DNA of 52,740 nucleotides from Nonomuraea deserti (GCF_004348685.1 NZ_SMKO01000047.1:1-52740); one strand, 5' to 3'. Counted from the stretch's first letter, positions 39,671 through 48,182 are shown. Made by a program: numbers and translations. The notes: generated by a model not told the origin, from the sequence alone.

Positions 39671-41545
39671 TTACGCGAGGTGGACCCACACCCGCATCGC
39701 GCCGCCGTCACGGTTGTCCCACTGGAAATACGGGATCGCCGTCGCGGTCACGGGGGTGCCGGTCGCCTGGGGGGTGGTGGTGTACGGCAGGCCGTCGCGC
39801 GGCTGGACCACGGCGGCGGCGTCGGTCTCGATCAGCACGGTGCGGCCGACGCCCTCGAGGTCGTCGCGCGGGACCACCCGAAGGGGGGCGGCGGGGTTCA
39901 GCGCGAGGTCGTCGACCGCCACGCCGCCGGGCTGGTCGGCCTGCTCGAAGCAGTAGACGAGCGGTCCGCGCTCGATGGCGGCGCAGCCCCTGACCGCGTC
40001 GATCCTGCGGTGGGGGTAGGTGAGCCTCGGGGTCAGGTCGAGCCGCAGCTCGACGGTCTCGCCCCGGGTCCAGCGACGACGGATGCTGAAATATCCATCC
40101 TCGGCGGGGCGGACCGGGCGGCCGTCGACCAGCGTGGCCGCGCTCCAGGCGGGGACGCGCAGGGCGAGCTTCCATTCACCGTCCGGCGCCTCCTCGACGA
40201 CGATCCTGACCAGGTCGTCCCACGGGTAGCCGGTCTCGATCCGCAGCCGGGCGCCGCCCGCGCCGACGGTGCCGGGGACGTACTGGTGCAGGTGCAGGCC
40301 CGCCCCGGTCGTGGTGGCGACGTAGCCGCCGAGCGAGGCCACCAGGCGCATGATGTTCGGCGGGCAGCAGGCGCACGCGAACCACTCCCTGCGCCGCCCG
40401 AGGTAGGCGTCCTCGGCCAGGTCGTCCCTGCGCTGGAGCGGGTTGACGTAGAAGAAGCGCAGGCCGTCGGCCGAGGTGGAGGCGGCGAAGGCGTTGTAGA
40501 GGGTGCGTTCGATCAGGTCCGCGTGCCTGCCGTGGCCGGTGGCCAGCAGCAGCCGCCAGTTCCAGTGGATGCTCGCGATGGCCGCGCAGCTCTCGTTGTA
40601 GGCGCGGTCGGGCGGCAGCTCGTAGCGCTCGCCGAACGATTCGCCGTCGTGGCGCGAGCCGTGACCGCCGGTGATGTAGGTCTTGGTGGCGACCATGTCC
40701 TCCCAGCGGCGCAGCGAGCAGTCCAGCAGCGACTCGTCGCCGGTCTCCAGGTAGACGTCGACGACGCCGGCCTCCAGGTAGAGCTGGCGCACGGCGTGGC
40801 CGACCGGGGTGGCGGCCTCGCGCACGGGAAGGTGGTCCTGGGCGTACAGCTTGCCCAGGCCGGTGTCGGCGATCAGGCCCTTGCCGCGGTTGTCGATCAG
40901 CTTGCCCGCCAGCTCCAGGTAGGCCCGCTCGCCGGTCAGGCGGTAGAGCTCCACCAACGCGGTCTCGACCTCCGCGTGGCCGTCGATGCCGTCGTCGCCG
41001 CCGGTCAGGAACACCTCGACGAGGTGGTCGGCGAAGCGCCTGGCGACGGCGAGCAGCCCGTCGCCGATGCCGGCGCGGGCGGCCGCGACCGCCGCCTGGA
41101 ACAGGTGGCCGGCGCAGTACATCTCGTGGCTGTACTCGAGCTCGGTGTAGATCTTGCCGGGCTTGACGACCTGGTAGTGCGAGTTGAGGTAGCCGTCGGG
41201 CCGCTGGGCGCGTTCGAGCACGGCCGCGGCCTGCTCGATGAACTCGGCGTACCGGGGCTCGGGGGCGCGGGCGTGCTCCCAGGCGACCGCTTCGAGTTGC
41301 TTGTAGAGGTCGGAGTCCTGGAACCGGTAGCCCTGGAACGGGCCCTCCCCCTCGCCCGCCGCGCGCCGCAGGTTGGGCAGGGCGCCGGAGCGCTCCATCT
41401 GTTCCAGCCCGAGCGGGATGCTGGCCTCGTGGTTGATCCGCTGCCACCGAGCGAGGGGTCCTCCGGTGATGATCACGTCCTGGACGCCGAGCGGCCGCCA
41501 CAGGGCGCGGCCGGAAGGGACGGATGGGCCAAGGATCTGTTCCAT
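39671..41545 (-). CDS. GH127 (DUF1680) beta-L-arabinofuranosidase-like hydrolase
   Basis: 624 residues from ATG 41545, which has GAGGAG upstream; extension to 41866 crosses the divergent regulator and is rejected. The metal/catalytic cysteine blocks of GH127 are intact: YNESCAAIASIHWNW (Glu and Cys ligands) and FACACCPPNIMRLVASLGGY, whose Cys pair includes the expected nucleophile in the Bifidobacterium HypBA1 family. No signal peptide, so it acts on imported substrate. It heads the operon with a CUT1 transporter. Related families GH142/GH146 are alternatives but the length and motif favour GH127. Confidence 0.92.
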   Translation of the reverse strand: MEQILGPSVPSGRALWRPLGVQDVIITGGPLARWQRINHEASIPLGLEQMERSGALPNLRRAAGEGEGPFQGYRFQDSDLYKQLEAVAWEHARAPEPRYAEFIEQAAAVLERAQRPDGYLNSHYQVVKPGKIYTELEYSHEMYCAGHLFQAAVAAARAGIGDGLLAVARRFADHLVEVFLTGGDDGIDGHAEVETALVELYRLTGERAYLELAGKLIDNRGKGLIADTGLGKLYAQDHLPVREAATPVGHAVRQLYLEAGVVDVYLETGDESLLDCSLRRWEDMVATKTYITGGHGSRHDGESFGERYELPPDRAYNESCAAIASIHWNWRLLLATGHGRHADLIERTLYNAFAASTSADGLRFFYVNPLQRRDDLAEDAYLGRRREWFACACCPPNIMRLVASLGGYVATTTGAGLHLHQYVPGTVGAGGARLRIETGYPWDDLVRIVVEEAPDGEWKLALRVPAWSAATLVDGRPVRPAEDGYFSIRRRWTRGETVELRLDLTPRLTYPHRRIDAVRGCAAIERGPLVYCFEQADQPGGVAVDDLALNPAAPLRVVPRDDLEGVGRTVLIETDAAAVVQPRDGLPYTTTPQATGTPVTATAIPYFQWDNRDGGAMRVWVHLA

Positions 41546-41563
41546 CGAACTCCTCGCCAGGGG

Positions 41564-41583
41564 GTGAGAATAGGTTTTCTCAC
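41564..41583. promoter_or_regulatory. Operator of the third LacI regulator (site 1)
   Basis: TGAGAA (41565-41570) and TTCTCA (41577-41582) form a perfect inverted repeat with a 6-bp centre, between the divergent GH127 and LacI genes. A near copy lies at 42731. A second inverted repeat, GTGATACATCAC, is at 41596-41607. Confidence 0.68.
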
Positions 41584-41660
41584 GGAGGGTAAAGTGTGAT
41601 ACATCACTGGTCAAGAGTGCGATCGTGAACACCACGGTGTGACCGCGAAAGGAGGCCCGG

Positions 41661-42686
41661 TTGGCCGGCGCTGCTGAGGAGAAGGCGAGAACGGTCACGA
41701 TCAGGGACGTCGCGGCGGCCGCGGGCGTCTCCATCGGCACCGCCTCCAAGGCGCTCAACGGCCGCGGCAGGATGCGGGAGGAGACCCGCGAGCGGGTGCT
41801 GGCCGCCGCGCGGCGGCTCGGGTTCCGCCCCAACCCGCTCGCACAGGGCCTGCTGGCGGGGCGCACCTACACGGTCGGCCTGGTCACCGACGACAGTTTC
41901 GGCCGTTTCAGCATCCCGGTCATGCTGGGCGCGGAGGACGCGCTCGGGGCCGGGCAGATCTCGGTGTTCATGTGCGACACGCGCGACGACCCAATCAGGG
42001 AGCGCCACTACGTCGAGCGCCTGCTGGCCCGGCGGGTCGAGGGCATCATCGTCACCGGGCGGCGCACCGAGCTCAGACCCGGCATCGGCCGTGACCTGCC
42101 CGTTCCGGTCGTCTACGCCATGACGCAGTCCACCGACGAGTCCGACGTCTCGATCATCCCCGACGACGAGGGCGGCGGGGCCCTGGCCGCCCGCCACCTC
42201 CTGGCGACCGGCCGCACCCGCATCGGGCACGTCACCGGGCCGCAGCGGTTCGAGGCGGCGCGCCGGCGGGCCCGCGGGCTGGGCGACGTCCTGTCGGCGG
42301 CCGGGCTGGAGCCCGCGGGCGAGGTGCTGTTCGGGCAGTGGAGCGAGGAGTGGGGCCGCCAGGGAGCCGACATCCTGCTGCACCAGGCGCCCGACGTGGA
42401 CGCCGTCTTCTGCGGGAGCGACCAGATCGCGAGGGGTGTGGCCGAGACGCTGCGCGAGCGGGGCCGGCGGGTGCCGGAGGACGTCGCGCTGGTCGGTTTC
42501 GACAACTGGGAGCCCATGGCGCTGGGCTGCCGGCCGCCACTGACCACCGTGGACATGAACCTGCGCGAGATCGGCCGGCTGGCGGCGCGTCACCTGCTCG
42601 ACGCCATCGCGGGCGAGCCGGGCGGCGGCGGGGTGACCGTCGTGCCCGCCGGTCTGATCCTGCGGGAGTCGACGCGCCGCGGGTAG
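41661..42686 (+). CDS. LacI-family regulator of the GH127 operon
   Basis: 341 residues from TTG 41661 after a perfect AAAGGAGG. The HTH is VTIRDVAAAAGVSIGTASKAL, the hinge FRPNPLAQGLLAG, followed by a sugar-binding effector domain. It is divergent from the GH127/CUT1 operon and flanked by two copies of a TTCTCA-type operator, so it probably represses both that operon and the gene after it. Only distantly related to the other two LacI proteins here. Confidence 0.93.
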   Translation: MAGAAEEKARTVTIRDVAAAAGVSIGTASKALNGRGRMREETRERVLAAARRLGFRPNPLAQGLLAGRTYTVGLVTDDSFGRFSIPVMLGAEDALGAGQISVFMCDTRDDPIRERHYVERLLARRVEGIIVTGRRTELRPGIGRDLPVPVVYAMTQSTDESDVSIIPDDEGGGALAARHLLATGRTRIGHVTGPQRFEAARRRARGLGDVLSAAGLEPAGEVLFGQWSEEWGRQGADILLHQAPDVDAVFCGSDQIARGVAETLRERGRRVPEDVALVGFDNWEPMALGCRPPLTTVDMNLREIGRLAARHLLDAIAGEPGGGGVTVVPAGLILRESTRRG

Positions 42687-42730
42687 GGGACCGGGGTTGA
42701 CCAGTGCTGTGTAACACCTTACTGTCCCCG

Positions 42731-42748
42731 TGGGAAAAGGTATTCTCA
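42731..42748. promoter_or_regulatory. Operator of the third LacI regulator (site 2)
   Basis: TGGGAA, a 6-bp centre and TTCTCA reproduce the site at 41565 with one change in the half-site and a similar centre (AAGGTA against TAGGTT). It lies 18 bp before the start of the broken secreted-protein gene. Confidence 0.62.
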
Positions 42749-42766
42749 CAATCGCGAGGAGCCGTG

Positions 42767-42924
42767 ATGGCACGAGGACGCCACCCCGCCACCCGTCGAT
42801 TAGCCCTGGCGGCGGTCCTGCTCAGCTCCCTGCTCACCGGCGTGCCGCACGCCGCGCACGCCGCCGCCCCGCCGCACAGGTCGTCGACATGTTCGGCAGG
42901 ACCGTCGACGACCATGGCTTCCGC
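42767..42924 (+). pseudogene. 5' fragment of a secreted-protein gene (signal peptide)
   Basis: ATG follows GAGGA at 6 nt. Residues 1-34 are a convincing signal peptide (RRLALAAVLLSSLLTGVPHAAHA). About 35 codons on, the frame shifts by one base near 42870 and the mature start reads AQVVDMFGRTVDDHGF in another frame. The sequence then stops at about 42924, where integrase-like sequence begins. The presumed 3' part reappears at 44215. Confidence 0.65.
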
Positions 42925-43105
42925 GGCATCTATCAGAAAGCCTTACGGCAGTTCTGTGACTACATCACCGATCCGTACTATGGCTGGCCGGCCGAATGCG
43001 AAGACCGTTTCGGAACTCACCCCGTCCAGGTCTGCACCGAATGGAACACCGGCCGCCACGTGCAAGAAGTCTTGGGCCGTCCGGGCAAGCGGGCGTTGAC
43101 CCATG
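42925..43105 (+). pseudogene. Fragment of a tyrosine-recombinase (integrase) gene
   Basis: An internal stretch reads LRQFCDYITDPYYGWPAEC, RFGTHPVQVCTEWNT and ends near GRPGKRALT. This is the N-terminal SAM-like/core-binding type segment of actinobacterial tyrosine-type site-specific recombinases. No start, and the catalytic C-terminal domain (R-H-R-Y) is absent. It marks a mobile element remnant inside the secreted-protein gene. Family call from memory of similar integrases. Confidence 0.6.
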
Positions 43106-43404
43106 TAGACGAAGATCAGGACGGGGAAAGGCGGCCGGCTGGGCCCGAGAGGTGGTGGGCTGACGCTCGCCTGCGGTGAAGCAGCTCACCATCTCCATAT
43201 GGAGGCACACGATATGTGATGAGCTGATCTCGGATCGGTGGTTTCCACTCCGCCGGGCGCGCTGGATGATCAGATTGCCACCGCCAGCCAGTTGACCTGA
43301 AATCTGACCAGTTCGGGGGCCATGGGCTCGCCACGGCTGTAATGCCGCGAAAGCCCTCTCCCCCAATTTCGATCGGATGAAGGCTCGACGATGAATGGAC
43401 GATC
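43106..43404. other. Non-coding stretch with a perfect palindrome
   Basis: No gene seen in these 299 bp. CTCCATATGGAG (43193-43204) is a perfect 12-bp palindrome. The flanks AGCTCAC and GTGATGAGCT form an imperfect outer pair, so this may be the operator/promoter of the SDR gene or an element end. Base composition is less GC-rich than the surroundings. Confidence 0.4.
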
Positions 43405-44211
43405 ATGGATCTGGAACTATCCGGCCGTGTCGCGATCGTTACCGGCGCCTCTAAGGGCATCGGTTTGGCCGTCACCCGTACCCTGCTCGACGAGGGCGTC
43501 CGCGTCGTGGCCGCCTCCCGAAAGACCACCCCGGAGCTGGAGGAGCGGGGCGGTATCGACTTACTCCACGTGCCGGTCGATCTGATGGACCCCGACGCAC
43601 CCGGCCACATCGTGGCACGAGCCGTGGAAGAGTTCGGTGGGCTCGACATCCTGGTGAACAACGCCGGTGGCCCGCCGCCCGGCGTGGCTCTGCCGCGCTT
43701 TTCTTTCCTGGCCCCCACCGATGACGACTGGCGGGTGATGTTTGAGTTCAACCTGTTCTCGGTCGTGCGGGCCGTCCGCGCCGCTATCCCACCGATGCTC
43801 GAGCGGGGCGGCGGTTCGATCATCAATGTCTCCTCGGGCAGTGCCAGGCTGCCCACCGCCATGAACGTCGACTACAGCGCAGCCAAGGCCGGCCTGAACA
43901 ACCTCACCAAGGCCCTGTCAGAGGAGTTCGCGCCGCAGGGCATCCGGGTGAACACCGTCTCTCCAGGGCCCGTGCGAACGGCATGGTGGACCGAAGAGGG
44001 CGGTGCAGCCGACATCATCGCGGCTCATGCGGGCACCGACCGTAACAGCGTCATGGATCAGATCGCACCGGAGATGATGAAACTGTCGACCGGGCGCCTG
44101 GTCGAGCCACAGGAGATCGCCGAAGTCATCGTCCTGCTCGCCTCACCGCGCTCGGCAAGCACCACTGGTGCGGACTTCGCCGTCGATGCCGGATTCCTCA
44201 AGGAGATCTGA
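43405..44211 (+). CDS. Short-chain dehydrogenase/reductase (SDR)
   Basis: 268 residues. Classical SDR: NAD(P)-binding TGASKGIG near residue 15, structural NNAGG, and the catalytic Ser/Tyr/Lys set in INVSSGSARLP and YSAAKAGLNN. The C-terminal SPGPVRTAWW and LVEPQEIAEVIVLLASP blocks are normal, so it should be active. Substrate unknown. It has a weak ribosome site and a TTA codon (Leu at 43561). It sits within the insertion that split the secreted gene, so it may have arrived by transfer. Confidence 0.9.
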   Translation: MDLELSGRVAIVTGASKGIGLAVTRTLLDEGVRVVAASRKTTPELEERGGIDLLHVPVDLMDPDAPGHIVARAVEEFGGLDILVNNAGGPPPGVALPRFSFLAPTDDDWRVMFEFNLFSVVRAVRAAIPPMLERGGGSIINVSSGSARLPTAMNVDYSAAKAGLNNLTKALSEEFAPQGIRVNTVSPGPVRTAWWTEEGGAADIIAAHAGTDRNSVMDQIAPEMMKLSTGRLVEPQEIAEVIVLLASPRSASTTGADFAVDAGFLKEI

Positions 44212-44214
44212 TAC

Positions 44215-45049
44215 GAACCACCTACTATCAACTGCCGACCCTCCCGATCGCCATCCGGCCACGCGACCTGAACCAGGGGGGAAACAGGGGATCAAACGCC
44301 AGACGCCGTACTCGACCGGCTTCCCCACGGTCAACGGCAAGTTCCACACCAGTAACGGCGAGCCCACCCCCTACCACCGCTCGACCAGCATGATCGTGGA
44401 GTACGACGAGGAGCTGATGCGGCTGTTCACCTCGTAGAAGGACGAGGACTGGTACAGGACCGACCTCGGCCAGGTGATCGACGTGCACTGCCTGGTCGTG
44501 CACGAATACGGCCACGCGGTCGCCTTCCACAGCGACTGGAAGGCGACCGCGTGCCCTCGAAGGGCCGCGACAACCAGGACGTCATCGGTTACCAGAGCTA
44601 CCTCGTGCCGCTCGAAGGCGGCTACCACGTGCTCGGCGACGAGCCGTACTGGGATCGGCTCAGCGGCCAGAACGGCGGCTGGCGGCACCAATTCCCGACC
44701 AGGAGGTGGGAGCTGGCCAAGCTGACGCTGCTGATCGCCGAGAACCCCGACTGGAAGCTCAACAGGAGCTGGCCCGTTCCTCGAACCCTCCATCTAGACC
44801 ACCGCCCTGCCGACCGCGCGGGCCGAGGTCGCGTACGAGCAGGGGCTGCGGGCCGAGGGCGGCGTGCCGTTCTACGACTGGCAGGTGGTGGACGGCGCGC
44901 TGCCGGAGGGCCTGAGCCTCCACCGGTACACCGGGGCGATCACCGGCACGCCGGTCAGGGCCGGCGCGTCGACGTTCACCGTTCAGCTCAGGGACTACGA
45001 CAAGCTGAGCACGCCGGTCACCGCGTACACGCTGATCGTGACCGGTTAA
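44215..45049 (+). pseudogene. 3' fragment of a secreted metalloprotease-like/Ig-domain gene
   Basis: Coding remnants run in shifting frames: TPYSTGFPTVNGKFHTSNGE, a TAG stop at 44435-44437, then VHCLVVHEYGHAVAFHSDW (an HExxH-like zinc-protease motif, HEYGHA), a frame change near 44545, GYHVLGDEPYWDRLSG and NPDWKLN, another change near 44780, and a C-terminal putative-Ig domain (LPEGLSLHRYTGAITGTPV). At least one nonsense and two frameshift lesions. It is probably the lost 3' part of the gene starting at 42767. Joining them is an inference. Confidence 0.68.
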
Positions 45050-45363
45050 CCCAGCGCCGGCCGGTCCGGCGGCACGCGGGCGAGCGCGACGATCCGCTCC
45101 AGTGCCGCCGCGTGCCGCCGGAAGGCCCGCAGGCCCTCTGGGGTGAGCCGCACGTACGTGCGCCGCCCGCGCTTCTCCTGGCCCTTGCGCACCGCGACGT
45201 ATCCGGCGGCGGCCAGCGCCGAGACCTGCTTGGACAGCGCCGAGTCGCTGGTGCCGATCGAGTCCCTGAGGAAGCCGAACTCCACCCAGTCGGCCGGCGC
45301 CAGCAGCGCCACGATCGACAACCGCGCGGGAACGTGCAGGAACTCGTCGAAGTGTGCTTCCAT
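45046..45363 (-). CDS. Winged-helix transcriptional regulator (HTH_34/MarR-like)
   Basis: 105 residues, one winged-helix domain: FLHVPARLSIVALLAPADWV, SDSALSKQVSALAAAGYVAV (recognition helix), RTYVRLTPEGLRAF (wing). ATG 45363 overlaps the stop of the membrane-protein gene (TGATG), so the two are a coupled pair. The tandem palindromes upstream of that gene are the natural binding sites for autoregulation. Confidence 0.88.
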   Translation of the reverse strand: MEAHFDEFLHVPARLSIVALLAPADWVEFGFLRDSIGTSDSALSKQVSALAAAGYVAVRKGQEKRGRRTYVRLTPEGLRAFRRHAAALERIVALARVPPDRPALG

Positions 45364-45836
45364 CAGCCACGCCCGCCGCCCAATGCGACGGTCGCTCTCG
45401 TGACGCGGCGATTGATGGGGGTCAGCGCGACGTACGCCACGGCCATCACCGCGGCGGCCGCCGTCCCCTGCGACAGCAGCCCTTCCGAGGGCAGGCCGAA
45501 CAGCGCCCAGACGGCGACCCGCGCGATGCCGTAGATCATCACGAGCACGGCGATCAGGCCAATGTGGAACACCACGTCCTGGACGGTGACCTTCCTGCGG
45601 ACGGACGCCCGGTGCTCGCGCACGATGCCCACTCCGGCGTACAGGAGCAGCCCGAGCCCCTGGGCGACGGAGCTCCACAGGCCGTCGAAGCCGCCCGACC
45701 CGAAGGAGACGAAGAGCCCGAGCGCCGCGATGAGCACGTAGGGCAGGGCGAAGCTCTGGCGAAGGATCTCCTCGCGCGTCCTGTCCTGGAGGCGGTGGAT
45801 GTCGTCGAGCGCGGACTGGGCGTTCTGGAAGTTCAC
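45363..45836 (-). CDS. Small membrane protein paired with the winged-helix regulator
   Basis: 157 residues from a GTG with AGGGGGAG upstream. A hydrophilic, helical N-terminus (about 25 residues) is followed by four hydrophobic segments (ALPYVLIAALGLFVSF, LGLLLYAGVGI, VFHIGLIAVLVMIYGIARV, AAAAVMAVAYVAL). I do not recognise a named family. Similar pairs of multi-span proteins and HTH_34 regulators occur in actinomycetes; a sensing, stress or efflux-related role is a guess. Confidence 0.82.
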   Translation of the reverse strand: MNFQNAQSALDDIHRLQDRTREEILRQSFALPYVLIAALGLFVSFGSGGFDGLWSSVAQGLGLLLYAGVGIVREHRASVRRKVTVQDVVFHIGLIAVLVMIYGIARVAVWALFGLPSEGLLSQGTAAAAVMAVAYVALTPINRRVTRATVALGGGRG

Positions 45837-45856
45837 GGGCTCCCCCTGTCGCCGGT

Positions 45857-45904
45857 CTACTTTCCTCTGAGGAAAGTAGCACGTACTTTCCTCAGAGGAA
45901 AGTA
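45857..45904. promoter_or_regulatory. Two tandem perfect palindromic operators
   Basis: The half-site ACTTTCCTC is mirrored in two palindromes: 45857-45879 (11-bp arms CTACTTTCCTC, one central base) and 45884-45904 (10-bp arms TACTTTCCTC, one central base). Centres are 26 bp apart, 21 bp upstream of the GTG at 45836. This spacing and symmetry fit cooperative dimer binding by the winged-helix regulator in the same operon. Confidence 0.78.
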
Positions 45905-45909
45905 GACGG

Positions 45910-45937
45910 CGGGGCCCCGAGCCTGCCCGGGGCCCCG
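45910..45937 (-). terminator. Terminator-like hairpin after the pectate lyase gene
   Basis: CGGGGCCCCG occurs at 45910-45919 and again at 45928-45937; the two copies pair over 10 bp around an 8-nt loop. It lies 7 bp beyond the pectate lyase stop codon on the minus strand. Confidence 0.6.
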
Positions 45938-45943
45938 CGGGGA

Positions 45944-47191
45944 CTAGCGCCAGGTGATGTCGGATGAGGAGTAGAGGCAGTTCACGCCGTCGGCTCCCTC
46001 GCCGATCTTCTCCGGTTCGTCGCCCTTCGGGACGCCCCGGTACTTCTCGCAGATCGTGGTGTCGTCGCCGTACACCGTGATCCTGCTGAAGCGGGCCGTG
46101 TCGCCCCAGTTCGTGTTGATGCCGGCCAGCACGTCGGTGGAGCGGGCGGTGACACCGTCCATGACCACGTGGCGCTGGTAGGAGCTGGAGCAGTTGCCGC
46201 AGGCGCGATAGAGCTTGCCCGCGTTGTGCACCTGGAAGTTCCTGATGGTCAGCGTCCCGGCGCCGTTGTGCTGGAACACCTTGTCGGAGGCCGACTTGGC
46301 GCCCCCGCCGTCCACCAGGTAGGTGGCCGACGAGCTGGACGACCTGAACGTCGCGGCGTCCTCACCGACGTCGTTCCACCACACGTTGCGGATCGTGCAC
46401 GAGCCCTCGCAGTGGATGCCGTCGCCGGCCGGGGCGTCGATGATGACGTTCTGGATGGTGCCGCCGTTGTCCACGACGAACATCGGGTCCTGGCTCTCCC
46501 CCTGGCCGCCGTCGCCGATGCCGTAGTAGCGCTTCATGCCGCCGTCGAAGAACGTGCCGACGTCACGGGTCTCGGTGATGTGCACGCTGCCGGTGTCGGA
46601 GGGCCACTCGCCGCTGCCGTCGCCGCCCCCTCCGCCGCCGCCGCCCATCTTGACGAGCTGCCACTGCTGGTTGGCGCCGCCGAGGTCGTCCCACTGGGAG
46701 ATCCTGGCGCCGTCACCGGTGCCCCACTCCCACACCTCCAGGGCCTTGCCGCTGTTGCGGTTGATCAGCCGGACGTGGCCGCCGTCGGAGTCGGCCAGGC
46801 GGAACTGCTGGTTGGCGGCGTTGAGGTCGGCCCACTGGACGATCTCCGCGCCGCCGGCCGTCGACCACTCGTAGACGTCCAGCACCTTGCCGCTGTGGCG
46901 CGACTTGAGCCGGTAGTAGCCGTCGCCGGAGCTGACGAACTGCCACTGCTGCTGGTTGCCGTCGTTGCGGGCCCACTGCACGATCGGCGCCCCGTCGTCG
47001 GTCGCGAAGTCGTACAGGTCGAGGGCCTTGCCGCTGTGCCGGTTGACCAGCACGTACCACGCGCTGGTGTCGACGCTGGCCGCCTGCGCCTGGAGCGGCG
47101 TCACGGCGATGGCGCCCACCATGGCCGTCAGCATGGCGGCGAGGGTCGCCAGCCGCCGGCGCCATCGTCTGGAACGGGGGTCACGTGTCAA
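45944..47191 (-). CDS. Secreted ricin-lectin/PL3 pectate lyase
   Basis: 415 residues from TTG 47191 after a perfect AAGGAGG. The signal peptide has a twin-Arg-rich N-region and cleaves near residue 37 (LQAQA). Residues 45-180 are a ricin-B/CBM13 beta-trefoil with three repeats (VNRHSGKALDLYDF, SRHSGKVLDVYEWS, NRNSGKALEVWEWG, each with QQW/QQF). After a Gly-rich linker, a PL3 pectate lyase domain runs to the end (GDGIHCEGSCTIRNVWWNDVGEDAATF holds the calcium and substrate residues). It cleaves polygalacturonate outside the cell, consistent with plant-polymer use by the neighbouring GH127 system. Confidence 0.93.
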   Translation of the reverse strand: MTRDPRSRRWRRRLATLAAMLTAMVGAIAVTPLQAQAASVDTSAWYVLVNRHSGKALDLYDFATDDGAPIVQWARNDGNQQQWQFVSSGDGYYRLKSRHSGKVLDVYEWSTAGGAEIVQWADLNAANQQFRLADSDGGHVRLINRNSGKALEVWEWGTGDGARISQWDDLGGANQQWQLVKMGGGGGGGGDGSGEWPSDTGSVHITETRDVGTFFDGGMKRYYGIGDGGQGESQDPMFVVDNGGTIQNVIIDAPAGDGIHCEGSCTIRNVWWNDVGEDAATFRSSSSSATYLVDGGGAKSASDKVFQHNGAGTLTIRNFQVHNAGKLYRACGNCSSSYQRHVVMDGVTARSTDVLAGINTNWGDTARFSRITVYGDDTTICEKYRGVPKGDEPEKIGEGADGVNCLYSSSDITWR

Positions 47192-47215
47192 GGTCGTCCT
47201 CCTTGCCTGGGTGAT

Positions 47216-47229
47216 GGTAAGCGCTTTCC
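47216..47229. promoter_or_regulatory. LacI/cre-like operator before the pectate lyase gene
   Basis: GGTAAGCGCTTTCC is a near-palindrome centred on AGCGCT, the core of many LacI/GalR-family sites of high-GC bacteria. It is 25 bp upstream of the TTG start. Its regulator is not obvious in the window. Confidence 0.55.
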
Positions 47230-47399
47230 CGCCGGGTGTGACGCTGCCGGGATAGCCGAGTTTGTTTGGAGATCCGCCTTACTCGAAGGCTGGTTGTCGC
47301 TGTTCGAGCTTTGATCGCACGCACGAGAGCCACCGTCAACCGGCCCTCAGAGGCACACCCGCCGACCTGCGGGTTCCCGCGCTGAAACTTTCATCCGCC

Positions 47400-47552
47400 G
47401 GGCCCGGCAGGATTGTCGTCACGGGCGAGGCCGGGATCGGCAGGAGCACTCTGGTGGGCGAGCGCCGCGCGCGCCTGGAGGCCGAGGACACCGTGGTGGG
47501 GCTGCAGGGGCTCGACCGGGAGGGCGCCGCCCGGCTGGTGGAGCGCACGCCC
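47400..47552 (+). pseudogene. Remnant of an ATPase-type (LuxR/STAND-like) regulator
   Basis: GRIVVTGEAGIGRSTLVGE is a P-loop region like those at the start of LuxR-family ATPase regulators (Lys of the P-loop replaced by Arg). A later piece, LQGLDREGAARLVERTP, resembles the end of their ATPase module. The 300-residue core between is missing. It lies directly upstream of and in frame with the TetR gene but is not part of it. This and the operator account for the gap 47192-47588. Confidence 0.55.
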
Positions 47553-47588
47553 AGCTGGACGTACGAGTGTTGGCCTACAATCGTTGTC

Positions 47589-48161
47589 ATGGCTTTCACC
47601 GAGAGATCGGCCGCCACTCGGACCTCCATCCTCTCGGCCGCCAGGAAACTCCTCATCGAGCGGGGCTTCGAGGGCATGACGATCAGGGCCGTCGCCGCGC
47701 AGGTGGGCGTCGACCCGTCGATGGTCATGCGCTACTACGGGAGCAAGGCCGGGCTGTTCAGCGCTGCCGTGGCCGTCGACCTGCGGCTCGACCAGGTCGA
47801 GGAACCGCCGCCCGACCGGCTGGGCGAGCTGCTCGTACGCCACTTCCTGGCGCGCTGGGAGGGTGACCTGTCCGACGACGTGCTGATCCTGCTGCTCCGT
47901 TCCGCCAGCACGAACCCCATGGCCGCCGAGCGCATGCGGGAGGTGTTCGCCGGTCAGATCGCCTCGCAGGTGGCCCGGCTGACCGGGGCCGACGGCGCGG
48001 CGCACCGGGCGGGGCTGATCAGCACGCAACTGCTGGGGCTGGCGCTCACCCGCTATGTCCTGCGGCTGCCGCCGATGGCCGAGGCCGACACCGAGACCCT
48101 GGTGCGGGAGATCGGCCCGGTGGTGCAGCACTACCTGACGGGATCGGGCATCACGGCGTGA
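47589..48161 (+). CDS. TetR-family transcriptional regulator
   Basis: 190 residues. TetR HTH: TRTSILSAARKLLIERGFEG, MTIRAVAAQVGVDPSMVMRYYGSKAGLF; the C-terminal ligand domain resembles TetR_C_17-type (RLGELLVRHFLARWEG). The ATG has no visible ribosome site; an upstream in-frame extension exists but reads into the ATPase remnant. It may act on the repeats before the next gene, which lies 59 bp downstream. Confidence 0.9.
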   Translation: MAFTERSAATRTSILSAARKLLIERGFEGMTIRAVAAQVGVDPSMVMRYYGSKAGLFSAAVAVDLRLDQVEEPPPDRLGELLVRHFLARWEGDLSDDVLILLLRSASTNPMAAERMREVFAGQIASQVARLTGADGAAHRAGLISTQLLGLALTRYVLRLPPMAEADTETLVREIGPVVQHYLTGSGITA

Positions 48162-48182
48162 CGGCCAACCGGAGCCGCACCC

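Noticed and set aside
38279..41599. A 1106-codon open frame on the plus strand over the GH127 and binding-protein genes
   Set aside because: It is antisense to two recognised genes with clear motifs and is a product of high GC; its protein has no coherent domains.
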